Shown here piece after piece: positions 16,596-25,649 of a stretch of DNA of 64,000 nucleotides. Made by a program: the position numbers and the translations under genes. The notes below the pieces were generated by a model. The model had not been told where the DNA came from, ran no database searches, and saw only the letters and a program-made list of their open reading frames with translations. How positions within the stretch are numbered: position 1 is the first letter of the stretch; each line of letters opens with the position of its first letter. Source of the DNA: Bacillota bacterium. GTDB lineage: Bacteria > Bacillota > Clostridia > DSM-8532. The stretch is taken from positions 96,448 through 160,447 of the forward strand of contig JAEZJF010000020.1 of NCBI GenBank assembly GCA_023415825.1. The letters are read 5' to 3'.

Positions 16596-17672
16596 GTGAG
16601 TAAATTAAAAGCAGGCATTATCGGATGCGGCGGAATTGCTAATGGTAAGGAAATGCCAGCCATTAAGCAAACCGGTCTTGTGGAAATGGTCGCTTTTTGC
16701 GACATTATACCAGAAAGAGCGGAAAAGGCTGTTAAAGACTTTGGGTCAGAAGCTTCAAAATCATATGCGGATTACAGGGAACTATTAAAAGATGAAAGTA
16801 TTGATATTGTATATGTCTGCACTCCCAACCGTTCACACAGTGAAATAACTGTTGCGGCATTAAACGCAGGCAAGCATGTGATGTGCGAAAAGCCCATGGC
16901 CATCAATACGGCTGAAGCAAAAAAAATGGTGGATGCGGCAAAAGCAAACAACAAGATATTGAACATCGGTTATCAGAACCGTTATCGCTCGGATTCAAGG
17001 TACCTGAAGGAAGAATGCAAAAACGGAACTCTGGGAGACATTTATTTTGCAAAGGCAAGGGCCATAAGGCGCAGAGCCGTGCCAACCTGGGGTGTTTTTC
17101 TGAATGAATATGAGCAAGGCGGAGGGCCTCTTATAGACATAGGCACCCATGCCTTGGATCTCACGCTCTGGATGATGGATAATTACAAGCCTAAATATGC
17201 CGTCGGAACCGTTTACCACAAGCTTAACAACCAATCAAATACCGGTAACGCCTGGGGAGACTGGAAACGGGAAGAGTTCACTGTAGAGGATAGTGCCTTT
17301 GGGTTTGTAGTCATGGAAAACGGGGCAACCATCATGCTTGAGTCCAGTTGGGCCCTTAATTCCTTGGAAAACCTTGAGGCGGCAACGTTATTATGCGGAA
17401 CAGAAGCAGGCGCGGATATGTTTGACGGCCTCAGAATCAATGGCGTCAGAAACGGACGTCAATATGTTACCAAACCCGATTTCAATGCCGGCAGCGTAGC
17501 CTTCTTTGAGGGTGCCAGTGATAAGGCCGAGGTTAATGAACAATGGGTATTCCTTAATGCTGTTTTGGGCAAAGGTGAATTGACTGTGAAGCCCGAGCAA
17601 GCCCTTGTGGTAACCCAGATTCTTGAGGCTATTTATGAATCGGCTAAAACCGGCAAGCCGGTGTATTTTTGA
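16596..17672 (+). CDS. Gfo/Idh/MocA-family oxidoreductase 1
   Basis: This 358-residue NAD(P)-dependent dehydrogenase starts with GTG after AAGGAGG. It has a Rossmann fingerprint GIIGCGGIANGKEMP at residues 7-21, the family motif CEKPMAINTAEAK near residue 100 with the catalytic-site Lys, and GGGPLIDIGTHALDLTLW with conserved Asp and His near residue 180. It is first of four genes that alternate oxidoreductase and TIM-barrel isomerase. This suggests oxidation and epimerisation of a sugar or inositol-like compound. The substrate is not determinable here. Confidence 0.92.
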   Translation: MSKLKAGIIGCGGIANGKEMPAIKQTGLVEMVAFCDIIPERAEKAVKDFGSEASKSYADYRELLKDESIDIVYVCTPNRSHSEITVAALNAGKHVMCEKPMAINTAEAKKMVDAAKANNKILNIGYQNRYRSDSRYLKEECKNGTLGDIYFAKARAIRRRAVPTWGVFLNEYEQGGGPLIDIGTHALDLTLWMMDNYKPKYAVGTVYHKLNNQSNTGNAWGDWKREEFTVEDSAFGFVVMENGATIMLESSWALNSLENLEAATLLCGTEAGADMFDGLRINGVRNGRQYVTKPDFNAGSVAFFEGASDKAEVNEQWVFLNAVLGKGELTVKPEQALVVTQILEAIYESAKTGKPVYF

Positions 17673-17700
17673 TTTATGAGTTTACAGGAGGTCAGAATTT

Positions 17701-18669
17701 ATGAAATTAGGTGTTTTTACTGTCTTGCTTTCAGACAAAAGCCTTGATGAATCCTTAAAATACCTCAAAAGTATAGGTGTAGAAGCTGTTGAAATTGGCT
17801 GCGGAGGCTATCCGGGAACCGCTCATTGCGACGCTGTCAAATTTATCAAAGATAAAAGCCTGATAAAAGAATTCAAGGAAACCATAAAAAAGCATGATAT
17901 GACCTTGAGCGCTCTATCGGTACATGGCAATCCCGTTCATCCCCAGAAAGATATTGCGCAGAAATTCCACAATGAGTATGAATCAGCAGTTCAACTTGCT
18001 GGAGAGCTTGGTATTGACACTGTTGTGACCTTCTCTGGCTGCCCGGGTGATAGCGAGACTGCCAAATACCCGAACTGGGTAACATGTCCATGGCCCGATG
18101 ATTTTACAAAAATATTGGAATGGCAGTGGAATGAAGTACTTATTCCGTACTGGCAGAAAACCGCTGAGTTTACAAAGAGGTACGGTGTTGATAAGATTGC
18201 CCTCGAAATGCATCCTGGATTCTGCGTTTATAATCCCGGGACATTACTCAAGCTGCGGGAGGCTGCTGGAGATATTATCGGAGCTAATTTTGATCCCTCC
18301 CACCTGTTCTGGCAGGGCATGGACCCTGTTGCTGCCATTAGAGCACTCAAAGGTGCCATCTACCATTTCCATGCCAAGGATACCAAGATTGATCTGTATA
18401 ATACGAGTAAGAATGGTGTTCTGGATACCAGGCATTTCGCAAATGAAGCGGATAGATCCTGGATATTCAGAACAGTTGGTTACGGGCATGGAGAAGAGGT
18501 TTGGAGAGCTATCTGCAGTGAACTGAGACTGGCTGGTTATGACCATGTTATGTCCATTGAGCATGAAGATAGCCTCATGACTTCAAAAGAGGGCCTGGAG
18601 AAGGCGGCAGCATTTCTCAAAAATGTGATGATAGCTGAGTCAAAGCCGACAGGTATGTGGTGGGCTTAA
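17701..18669 (+). CDS. Sugar phosphate isomerase/epimerase-like TIM barrel 1
   Basis: This 322-residue protein is an AP-endonuclease-2/xylose-isomerase-like TIM barrel. Metal-ligand positions are visible as ALEMHPGF (Glu), ANFDPSHLFWQGMD (Asp/His), YHFHAKD (His) and MSIEHED (Glu) in the right order. AGGAGG lies upstream and the gap to the preceding dehydrogenase is 28 bases. By family it would isomerise or epimerise a sugar, or dehydrate an inosose as IolE does. It is probably co-transcribed with both dehydrogenases. The exact reaction is unknown. Confidence 0.9.
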   Translation: MKLGVFTVLLSDKSLDESLKYLKSIGVEAVEIGCGGYPGTAHCDAVKFIKDKSLIKEFKETIKKHDMTLSALSVHGNPVHPQKDIAQKFHNEYESAVQLAGELGIDTVVTFSGCPGDSETAKYPNWVTCPWPDDFTKILEWQWNEVLIPYWQKTAEFTKRYGVDKIALEMHPGFCVYNPGTLLKLREAAGDIIGANFDPSHLFWQGMDPVAAIRALKGAIYHFHAKDTKIDLYNTSKNGVLDTRHFANEADRSWIFRTVGYGHGEEVWRAICSELRLAGYDHVMSIEHEDSLMTSKEGLEKAAAFLKNVMIAESKPTGMWWA

Positions 18670-18682
18670 TTGGAGATTACAT

Positions 18683-19741
18683 ATGAGTATAAAAACTGCA
18701 ATTATTGGCTTTGGCGGCATGGGGTCATACCACGCCAGGCAGATTAAGGGTATAAGCTCCCTTAAGATTGTCGGTGTCTATGACATTAAGCCGGAGCGTA
18801 TACAACAGGCCGTAGAAGAAGGTTATAAGGGATATGCTACCCTGGAGGAATGCCTTTCTGATGAGACCGAACTCGTCATCATTGCCGTTCCCAACAACTT
18901 TCATAAAGAATTGGCCATCAAAGCCATGAAGTCTGGAAAGCACGTCATCTGTGAAAAGCCTGTTATGATGAATACAGAAGAACTAAAAGAAGTGCTTGAG
19001 GTTGCGCGGCTTGAAAAGAAGATCTTTACAGTCCATCAGAACAGACGATGGGACAGAGACTTCATAACAGTAAAAGAAGCACTGAGCAGAAAGCTTATTG
19101 GTGAACCCTTTTACATTGAATCTCGTGTTCAGGGCTCAAAGGGCATACCCGGGGACTGGAGATGCGTGAAAGAAGCCGGAGGGGGCATGCTTCTTGACTG
19201 GGGCGTGCATCTTCTGGATCAGATTCTTTGGCTGGTAGAGAGCCCTGTTACAGAGATCTATGCCCATCTTCTCAGTGTAAAATTTGAAGGTATCGATGAT
19301 AACTTCAAGGTTATGCTGAAATTCAAGAATAATTTAAGTGCTTTAATTGAGGTTGATACCTATACATTCATACCGCTCCCACGCTGGCATGTCAGCACCG
19401 ATACCGGAACCCTGGTCATTCATGACTGGGATTGCAACGGAAGAATATTAAAAGCAAACCAGGTGGAGTTCAAATGGGAGGAAAGCATTGTCTATACCAG
19501 CGCGGGTCCGACCAAAACCATGGCGCCAAGACCCGTGGAAACCATTGATGAAGTGCCTCTTCCCCAGGTAAACCCTGATTGCAGAGACTACTACGATAAT
19601 GTGGCAAAAGCAATAAGAGGAGAAGAAGAGCCAATCGTAACCCATAAGCAGATGCTGCGCGTCATGAGGATTATTGATGCCATATTCGAATCCGCACAAA
19701 AAGGGGTGTGTATTAAAGGAGCTGATATTTATGAATCCTAG
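18683..19741 (+). CDS. Gfo/Idh/MocA-family oxidoreductase 2
   Basis: This 352-residue dehydrogenase of the same superfamily as the gene at 16596 is clearly diverged from it. It has a Rossmann motif IIGFGGMGSYHARQI near residue 8, CEKPVMMNTEELK near residue 93, and GGGMLLDWGVHLLDQILW near residue 170 with the Asp/His pair. It begins 13 bases after the upstream isomerase and its 3' end overlaps the next gene by 11 bases, so translation of the two is coupled. A second dehydrogenase in one operon suggests a two-step oxidation/reduction around the isomerase step. Confidence 0.92.
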   Translation: MSIKTAIIGFGGMGSYHARQIKGISSLKIVGVYDIKPERIQQAVEEGYKGYATLEECLSDETELVIIAVPNNFHKELAIKAMKSGKHVICEKPVMMNTEELKEVLEVARLEKKIFTVHQNRRWDRDFITVKEALSRKLIGEPFYIESRVQGSKGIPGDWRCVKEAGGGMLLDWGVHLLDQILWLVESPVTEIYAHLLSVKFEGIDDNFKVMLKFKNNLSALIEVDTYTFIPLPRWHVSTDTGTLVIHDWDCNGRILKANQVEFKWEESIVYTSAGPTKTMAPRPVETIDEVPLPQVNPDCRDYYDNVAKAIRGEEEPIVTHKQMLRVMRIIDAIFESAQKGVCIKGADIYES

Positions 19742-20468
19742 CATAGGATTGCAGTTGTATTCACTGCGCGAAAAGTGCCAAGAGAACTTTGAAAATGTTT
19801 TAAAGGCTCTATCGTATGATGGCTATGACGGTGTAGAATTTTATTCCTTTTTTGACATTGAAGCAAGGGACATGAAGGAGTTGCTCAAAAAGTACAATCT
19901 CAAATCCATGGGTACCCATACCAGTATACAGGTGCTTCAGAACGATCTGGAGGGGCTTATTCACTATAACACTCTTTTAGGAAGCCAATATGTGACTTTG
20001 GCCTACTACAATGGAGAAAGCAAGGAAGATTGGTTAAGGCTTTGTGAGCTGTTGGAGAAGGCCGGAGAAAAATTGCGCAGCGAAGGGTTACATTTTATGT
20101 ACCATAATCATGGCCATGAGTTCGAACCCCGGTTCAACGGCGAGACGGCCATGGATATTATTCTGAAAAATACTTCTCCTGAAAATGTATCCCTCGAGCT
20201 GGACTGCTATTGGGTAAAATATGTGAACTTGGATCCGGAATTGTATCTGAAAAATAATCTCAGCCGCATTAAAACCATACATTTAAAGGATATGGATAAA
20301 AATGGAAAGAAAATGACTGAGGTTGGAACCGGAATCATTCATTGCCCGGCGCTCTATCATATATGCAAAGAAGCTGATTTTAATTGGGTTATCATCGAAC
20401 AGGACTGTATGTACATAGATCCGTTTGAAAGCATTAAGATTTCAATAGACAATGTCAGAAGGTTTTAG
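19731..20468 (+). CDS. Sugar phosphate isomerase/epimerase-like TIM barrel 2
   Basis: This is a 245-residue TIM barrel of the xylose-isomerase-like family. I chose ATG 19731, 9 bases after AAAGGAG; upstream in-frame codons lie inside the previous gene. Metal-binding positions appear as MYHNHGHEF (His), LELDCYW (Glu/Asp), KTIHLKD (His) and VIIEQD (Glu). It is about 75 residues shorter than the other isomerase in this operon and only distantly similar. It is the last gene before a strong terminator. The substrate is unknown. Confidence 0.9.
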   Translation: MNPSIGLQLYSLREKCQENFENVLKALSYDGYDGVEFYSFFDIEARDMKELLKKYNLKSMGTHTSIQVLQNDLEGLIHYNTLLGSQYVTLAYYNGESKEDWLRLCELLEKAGEKLRSEGLHFMYHNHGHEFEPRFNGETAMDIILKNTSPENVSLELDCYWVKYVNLDPELYLKNNLSRIKTIHLKDMDKNGKKMTEVGTGIIHCPALYHICKEADFNWVIIEQDCMYIDPFESIKISIDNVRRF

Positions 20469-20537
20469 TTATCAATGCTATCATTCCGTGATTCTTACAC
20501 AATAGTCCCCCCGGAAGCTTGTGTGGTCACAACAATT

Positions 20538-20571
20538 TGGCTGTCAGTTTCAAATGCTGACAGCCTTCTTT
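20538..20571 (+). terminator. Terminator of the oxidoreductase/isomerase operon
   Basis: A 9-bp stem GGCTGTCAG (20538-20546) / CTGACAGCC (20556-20564) is followed by TTCTTTT. It touches the stop of the convergent GGDEF gene. Confidence 0.9.
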
Positions 20572-21233
20572 TAGCTGGCATTATAAACGCGGTAAATACC
20601 CCGGCCGGCTTGCTTTGCCGAGTACATGGCGGCATCGGCCATTTTGCGTAAGTTTATGACATCGGAGGAGTGTTCAGGGTAGAGCGCTATGCCCGCACTT
20701 AACAGTACCGGCATCATGACCTGGCCGATCATGCGAGGTTTGGCCAGAGTTTTAATGAGCTTGTCCAACGCCTCGGTGGCTTCGGCTTTCCCTGCTTTTG
20801 GCATAAAAACAAGGAATTCATCTCCGGCAATCCGTATTTTAGGGGCCTCCTGGGGCATGACCGATAACAGGTCCTGGGCAAAGGATTTCAACAAAGCGTC
20901 CCCCGTATCGTGACCATAGGAATCATTGACAGTTTTTAGATTATCAATGTCGAGGAAGATTAATGCTCCTGTGTTACCGTAGGTAGCCAGCGCCTGGGTG
21001 ATACGGTCCGGGAAGGTCCTGGAGCTTAAACAGCCTGTAAGAGGATCTCGTTCAATTTCACCGCGAAGCCGCTCGTTATCTTTTTTCAGATTGAAGAGCA
21101 TTAACTGTGCTTTTGTGAAGACCTGCTGTCTCCGGAGATTTTCTTCCTCCAATAGCTGGGTTACTTCCTTAAATGATTTTAAGGCTTCAATGAGCATATC
21201 CTTGTCATGGTTAATCTGGCATATCTCTGCCAT
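20571..21233 (-). CDS. Soluble GGDEF diguanylate cyclase-like protein
   Basis: The protein is 220 residues: an N-terminal coiled-coil of about 65 residues, then a GGDEF domain starting at RDPLTGCLSSRTF. The FLDIDNLKTVNDSYGHDTGD motif is intact. The signature loop reads IAGDEFLVF, an AGDEF variant known to remain active in several cyclases, so c-di-GMP synthesis is plausible. There is no membrane segment. Its ATG lies 2 bases after the stop of the TPR gene and has no separate strong site, so translation is probably coupled. Many clostridial proteins join TPR and GGDEF in one chain, and here they are two adjacent frames. Confidence 0.88.
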   Translation of the reverse strand: MAEICQINHDKDMLIEALKSFKEVTQLLEEENLRRQQVFTKAQLMLFNLKKDNERLRGEIERDPLTGCLSSRTFPDRITQALATYGNTGALIFLDIDNLKTVNDSYGHDTGDALLKSFAQDLLSVMPQEAPKIRIAGDEFLVFMPKAGKAEATEALDKLIKTLAKPRMIGQVMMPVLLSAGIALYPEHSSDVINLRKMADAAMYSAKQAGRGIYRVYNAS

Positions 21234-21235
21234 TG

Positions 21236-22123
21236 TTAAGGCAACATTTCTTTTAGAATAGGATAATCAATCTCGAATGCGAGCCTGTAGGCTTCCCGAA
21301 TAGTCTTAAAGGCTTCCTCCAATAGTTCTTTTTCTGTGAGAAGCTTGCTGAGATCAATGCGGATTTGGACCAGATAAAAGTTATTGGAGGTTTTTTCAGC
21401 GAGATCAAGGGCATTTAATAAATGAGTGTGTGCCTCATCAAGCTTATTTTGACGCATGCGGACTTGGCCCAGTATATAATAGCATTCACAGAGCACCGAA
21501 GTATTCTGGGCTATTTGCGCCTGTTCCAAGGCCTGAAGCACATAATATTCCGCTTCGCCTATTTTATCCATCTGATAATAGGTATGGGCAAGATTACGAT
21601 AAACAATGCATTTCGGAAAGATGGCCGGTTCACTTTGCTGGCATTGATGAAGAATATTAAAGAGGTATTGAATCGCTGTCTCATAGTCACCCAGCTCGAT
21701 CAAAATGCTGCAAATATTGTTGTAAACACGGCATTCAATATCAGTAAAACTGTAGGATTTTGAAAGCTCCAGGGCCTCCAGAAGATGATCCAGGCTTTTT
21801 GATGTAATTCCCAGATTATAATAGGCAATTCCAAAGGAATTGGCTGTCCGAGCGATGCGCAGGGTATCTTTAAGCGTTTGAGCGATAGAGTAACAGACAT
21901 CAAGATGCTCGATAGCCTCTTCATTGTTACTGCTGGACATCATGGAACGTGCAATGCGAAAATGGCTTTCAAAGATGCCAATATCATACTGAAGAGCTTT
22001 AGAAAGCTCCAGGGCTTCTTTCGCATAGTCCAATTCTTTGCCCGTGTACTGGCTTGTTTGACGATCACATTCCTCCAACAAATTGTCGACGAATGTTCTT
22101 TCGTTCACCATAATACTCACCAT
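21236..22123 (-). CDS. Tetratricopeptide repeat protein
   Basis: This 295-residue all-helical protein has about six TPR units, for example ARTANSFGIAYYNLGITSKS, VYRNLAHTYYQMDKIGEAEY and CECYYILGQVRMRQNKLDEA. It has no signal peptide or membrane segment. It probably acts as a sensory or scaffolding partner for the GGDEF protein encoded immediately after it. An alternative start is the ATG at 22111. The reading frame ends in a stop just where a fused TPR-GGDEF protein would continue, so a split or frameshifted fusion is possible. Confidence 0.85.
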   Translation of the reverse strand: MVSIMVNERTFVDNLLEECDRQTSQYTGKELDYAKEALELSKALQYDIGIFESHFRIARSMMSSSNNEEAIEHLDVCYSIAQTLKDTLRIARTANSFGIAYYNLGITSKSLDHLLEALELSKSYSFTDIECRVYNNICSILIELGDYETAIQYLFNILHQCQQSEPAIFPKCIVYRNLAHTYYQMDKIGEAEYYVLQALEQAQIAQNTSVLCECYYILGQVRMRQNKLDEAHTHLLNALDLAEKTSNNFYLVQIRIDLSKLLTEKELLEEAFKTIREAYRLAFEIDYPILKEMLP

Positions 22124-22386
22124 ACCATTGTTTCAACCCGTTTTTACAGGAAATGTAAACTACACGTAGGCAAAAGATGAAGGATAATGAGCAGACCTAT
22201 TATAACATGTCAGAACAAGAAATCAAATACAAAAAATAATTTCCTAACCAAAAAAACTTAAAAATGAATGGGAATGCTCATCCTGTAAATCCTAACATCC
22301 AACAGGCATCTTTGGCCAGTATTAGAATTAGCTTAGCAGCCTCAGGGTGTGATGAGAGTCCTATGGGGATTGTCACAGAATCCCGA

Positions 22387-22415
22387 TTGATTTTTAAAAA
22401 CCTATCAAGTATAAT
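22387..22415 (+). promoter_or_regulatory. Sigma-A promoter of guaB
   Basis: TTGATT (22387-22392), a 17-base spacer and TATAAT (22410-22415) lie about 90 bases before guaB. A second TATAAT at 22420-22425 follows at once. No purine riboswitch fold or terminator is recognisable in the short leader. The rest of the 380-base gap upstream shows nothing distinct. Confidence 0.7.
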
Positions 22416-22504
22416 AGGTATAATATTTTGGCGGGAAACTTAAAAATGTACTTTGTATACATGATAGAAAGCCTGAAAAGGTTTAAGAAAGTGGAGGATT
22501 GATT

Positions 22505-23962
22505 ATGGGAGACAAGTTCGAAAAGATCGGGTTGACTTTTGATGACGTGCTTTTAGTACCACAGTATTCTAAGCTGCTTCCAAAGGAAATTGACGTTTCA
22601 ACCTATCTGACAAATGAAATAAAGCTTAATATACCTTTGGTCTCTGCTGCCATGGACACTGTCACCGAATCAAGACTCGCAATTGCTATTGCGCGTGAGG
22701 GCGGCATAGGGATCATTCATAAAAACATGTCCATTGAACAGCAGGCAACTGAGGTCGACCGGGTTAAACGCTCCGAGCATGGTGTTATTGTTGATCCGTT
22801 TTATCTTTCTCCGGAGCATATCATTGAAGATGCAAATGAGCTTATGGCCAAATACAGAATTTCAGGCGTTCCTATTACTGAAGACGGCAAGCTGGTCGGT
22901 ATTCTCACCAATCGTGACCTGAGGTTCCTCACTGATTATAGCCAGAAAATCGGCAAGGTCATGACCAAGGAAAACTTGGTGACAGCGCCCGTGGGAACTA
23001 CTCTTGTAGAGGCCAAAGAGATTCTTCGCAGACATAAGGTGGAAAAGCTTCCTCTTGTAGATGACAAAGGTTACTTAAAAGGTCTTATAACCATCAAGGA
23101 TATAGAAAAATCGATTCAGTACCCTAACTCAGCAAAGGACAAAAGAGGCAGACTGTTGGTAGGGGGCGCCGTTGGTGTTACCGCTGATATGATGGAAAGA
23201 GTTGAGGCGCTGGTCAATTCCAGTGTGGATGTTGTTGTGCTGGACTCTGCTCATGGCCATTCGCAAAACATATTAGCAGGTGTTGCCGCTATTAAGAAGG
23301 CCTATCCCAACCTTCAGGTCGTTGCCGGTAATGTGGCAACCGCCGAGGGCGTCAGGGATCTGGCAAAGGCCGGAGCTGATGCTGTAAAAGTAGGGATCGG
23401 CCCTGGTTCCATTTGCACCACCCGCGTGGTTACCGGTATTGGTGTGCCTCAGATTACTGCCATTAACGACTGTGCTGAGGAAGCCAAAAAATATAATATT
23501 CACATTATCGGTGACGGCGGAGTTAAATACAGCGGGGATATCCCCAAGGGAATAGCGGCGGGAGCCAGCACCATTATGATAGGCAATCTGTTCGCCGGAA
23601 CCGAAGAGAGCCCCGGAGAATCAGAAATTTATCAAGGCAGACGCTTCAAGGTATATAGAGGTATGGGCTCCTTGAGTGCCATGAGCAAGGGCAGCAAGGA
23701 TCGTTACTTCCAGGAAGGAACGACAAAGCTTGTTCCGGAAGGCGTGGAAGGTCGTGTACCCTTTAAAGGCCCCCTCTCTGAGACAGTATTTCAATTGGTG
23801 GAAGGCCTTAAGCATTCCATGGGTTACTGCGGCACGGCGAGCATTGAAGAGCTTAAAGCCAATGCAAAGTTTATGAGGATTACCAACGCCGGTCTTCGAG
23901 AGAGTCATCCCCACGACATCAATATTACCAAGGAAGCACCCAACTACACGACTCAAATATAG
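22505..23962 (+). CDS. guaB: IMP dehydrogenase
   Basis: This 485-residue enzyme converts IMP to XMP, the committed step of GMP synthesis. The TIM barrel is interrupted by a CBS pair at about residues 90-205. The catalytic Cys lies in GIGPGSICTTRVVTG near residue 305, the flap and monovalent-cation region in YRGMGSLSAMSKGSKDRY, and the IMP-binding GDGGVKYSGD motif is present. Length is normal. ATG 22505 is preferred because GGAGG ends 7 bases upstream. It has its own strong promoter. Confidence 0.98.
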   Translation: MGDKFEKIGLTFDDVLLVPQYSKLLPKEIDVSTYLTNEIKLNIPLVSAAMDTVTESRLAIAIAREGGIGIIHKNMSIEQQATEVDRVKRSEHGVIVDPFYLSPEHIIEDANELMAKYRISGVPITEDGKLVGILTNRDLRFLTDYSQKIGKVMTKENLVTAPVGTTLVEAKEILRRHKVEKLPLVDDKGYLKGLITIKDIEKSIQYPNSAKDKRGRLLVGGAVGVTADMMERVEALVNSSVDVVVLDSAHGHSQNILAGVAAIKKAYPNLQVVAGNVATAEGVRDLAKAGADAVKVGIGPGSICTTRVVTGIGVPQITAINDCAEEAKKYNIHIIGDGGVKYSGDIPKGIAAGASTIMIGNLFAGTEESPGESEIYQGRRFKVYRGMGSLSAMSKGSKDRYFQEGTTKLVPEGVEGRVPFKGPLSETVFQLVEGLKHSMGYCGTASIEELKANAKFMRITNAGLRESHPHDINITKEAPNYTTQI

Positions 23963-24038
23963 CCCTTTATCATTTTTTTGTTATCATTTTGGAACAACCC
24001 CCGTATGATGTAGCAGGAATCCTACGTTGGGAGCCATG

Positions 24039-24962
24039 ATGAATATAGGACTCATTCTGCCTGCGACCAATAAGAAAAAGCGAAATGTGCTGTCCAGATT
24101 TTACCGGACCGTGAGCTCCTTACTCTTAAACGCACTCCCGTTTGAAATCCATCAGATAGAGGTTACAGAAGATCTCTGTCTGATGGTTTGTTCTCTTCCG
24201 TATCAAGACCCGGAAATATTGGCCCATGAAGGTTTGAGAAGGAGAATAAGGACAAAGCTGGTAAAGATTTTTGAAGAAAAAGGGGCATGGCCCATTCTGG
24301 AGCACCCCGAGGTTCGAGGCATCTATTATACCTGCAACAGGGATATTGAGCCCGAATCCAATGACTTCTTCCATCCCCGGGAATATCGTTTTAACGATGT
24401 GTTGATGGAGGTTATTGTCAATCGTTTCCCTGAAGTTTTAAAGCTCATCCAGGGTGTCGGTAACTTGAGCAACAGGGAAATCTCAGTCACAGGCGGATCA
24501 GCCCATTTGGAATATGCCATATCCAGACTGATTACAAAAGTTAAAGCTATGAATCTTTTACTCCCGGAAGGGAGTCCCGAGCCCGATGAAGCTGAACAGG
24601 CCTTTGCAGAAACGGGAATTCCTGTACATATTACTACTGACCATGAGGTTTTAAATCGAACATCCATATGGCTTCGTTTTCCCGACGACCATGAGAGCTT
24701 TGATGCCTTGCCTGAAAGCTACAAAGGTATGATTGTGGATTTTGGGGCCATGAAAATCATTGACACCAAAAACAAAAAAATATTCAGCGTTGTCCTTGAA
24801 TTTTCAGACAAAATCAAGAGAAAAATAGGACACAGTATTCTTAACGGTTGGGAGAAAGGAATTTTGGAAGGGGTAGTCATCATGGTGTGCGCAAATGCCT
24901 GGGACATCAGTGTTACCGAGACTTCGATACGGCTGGGAATGCGGCTGTCTTTTAAACCTTGA
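24039..24962 (+). CDS. Conserved-looking protein of unknown function
   Basis: This is a 307-residue protein I do not recognise. It lacks membrane segments and a signal peptide. The N-terminal half is basic (PATNKKKRNVLSRFYRT) and the middle contains NREISVTGGSAHLEYAISRL, resembling a nucleotide-binding glycine turn. The C-terminus is a hydrophobic beta/alpha stretch (LEGVVIMVCANAWDISVTET). I favour ATG 24039, 5 bases after GGGAG, over 24036. It stands between guaB and greA with no close neighbours. Codon use looks like its neighbours and the frame is uninterrupted, so it is a real gene. The function is unknown. Confidence 0.75.
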   Translation: MNIGLILPATNKKKRNVLSRFYRTVSSLLLNALPFEIHQIEVTEDLCLMVCSLPYQDPEILAHEGLRRRIRTKLVKIFEEKGAWPILEHPEVRGIYYTCNRDIEPESNDFFHPREYRFNDVLMEVIVNRFPEVLKLIQGVGNLSNREISVTGGSAHLEYAISRLITKVKAMNLLLPEGSPEPDEAEQAFAETGIPVHITTDHEVLNRTSIWLRFPDDHESFDALPESYKGMIVDFGAMKIIDTKNKKIFSVVLEFSDKIKRKIGHSILNGWEKGILEGVVIMVCANAWDISVTETSIRLGMRLSFKP

Positions 24963-25057
24963 CATCCCAAAAGCCGTACACTATAATGTATCGTAATGCT
25001 AAATAAGGTATCACCGTCATCTTGGGGGCAGCGGAATACTAAAAAGGGGAGAAAAGA

Positions 25058-25534
25058 ATGAGCAATAAGGAAGTCCTTCTTACTTATGAAGGTCTTAAAA
25101 AACTCGAAGAGGAGCTTGAGTTCCTCAAGGGAGAAAAAAGAAAAGAAATAGCAGAGAGAATTAAACAAGCCCTTGCTTTCGGAGACATTTCAGAGAACTC
25201 AGAATATGACGATGCAAAAAATGAGCAGGCTCAGAATGAGGTTCGTATCATACAGCTTGAGGCTATGCTCAAGCACGCAACTGTTATCGACGAGGATGAA
25301 GTAGACACAAAGGTTGTGAACTTAGGCGCAAAGGTGAGAATTCGCGAGCTTAAGTCCAAGGATGAATTTGATTTTCAGATTGTAGGCTCTACGGAGGCCG
25401 ATCCTGCCTCTTCAAGAATTTCAAATGAGTCTCCTGTTGGCAGTGCCCTTTTAGGACATAAAGTGGGAGATACAGTTGATGTCGAGGTTCCGGGCGGCAA
25501 GACAAAATATAAGATCATTGACATTCATAGGTAA
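25058..25534 (+). CDS. greA: Transcription elongation factor GreA
   Basis: The 158-residue length is standard. The N-terminal antiparallel coiled coil (LTYEGLKKLEEELEFLKGEKRKEIAERIKQA) ends in the tip motif FGDISENSEYDDAKNEQ with the acidic residues that enter the RNA polymerase secondary channel. The C-terminal FKBP-like domain follows (SPVGSALLGHKVGDTV). It stimulates transcript cleavage in backtracked polymerase. AAGGGGAG precedes the ATG. A hairpin with a T-tract follows about 65 bases downstream. Confidence 0.98.
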   Translation: MSNKEVLLTYEGLKKLEEELEFLKGEKRKEIAERIKQALAFGDISENSEYDDAKNEQAQNEVRIIQLEAMLKHATVIDEDEVDTKVVNLGAKVRIRELKSKDEFDFQIVGSTEADPASSRISNESPVGSALLGHKVGDTVDVEVPGGKTKYKIIDIHR

Positions 25535-25552
25535 ATGTAAATGTAAATGTTC

Positions 25553-25581
25553 TTGTTTGCGGCAGCAAAATAATGTATAAT
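25553..25581 (+). promoter_or_regulatory. Sigma-A promoter upstream of lysS
   Basis: TTGTTT (25553-25558), a 17-base spacer and TATAAT (25576-25581) give a good sigma-A promoter with an expected start near 25588. It fires directly into the hairpin at 25598, so the arrangement looks like either an attenuated leader or a promoter trapped before the greA terminator. Confidence 0.65.
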
Positions 25582-25597
25582 ATTATTTCGATACAAT

Positions 25598-25634
25598 AAC
25601 AGTTTACATACTAAAAATGTAGACTGTTTTTTTT
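25598..25634 (+). terminator. Intrinsic terminator between greA and lysS
   Basis: AACAGTTTACAT (25598-25609) pairs with ATGTAGACTGTT (25617-25628) through 12 bp with one G-U pair, followed by a run of T to 25634. It lies downstream of greA and also only about 10 bases downstream of the predicted start from the promoter at 25553. Confidence 0.85.
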
Positions 25635-25649
25635 AGCATTTATTAAATC

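Noticed and set aside
22160..22504. Purine riboswitch in the guaB leader
   Set aside because: The leader from the promoter at 22387 is only about 90 bases, and neither the conserved loop-loop motif nor a terminator fold was seen.
25530..25549. Short tandem repeat (GTAAAT) at the greA stop codon
   Set aside because: Only about three copies occur; this is too short to treat as a repeat feature or phase-variable tract.
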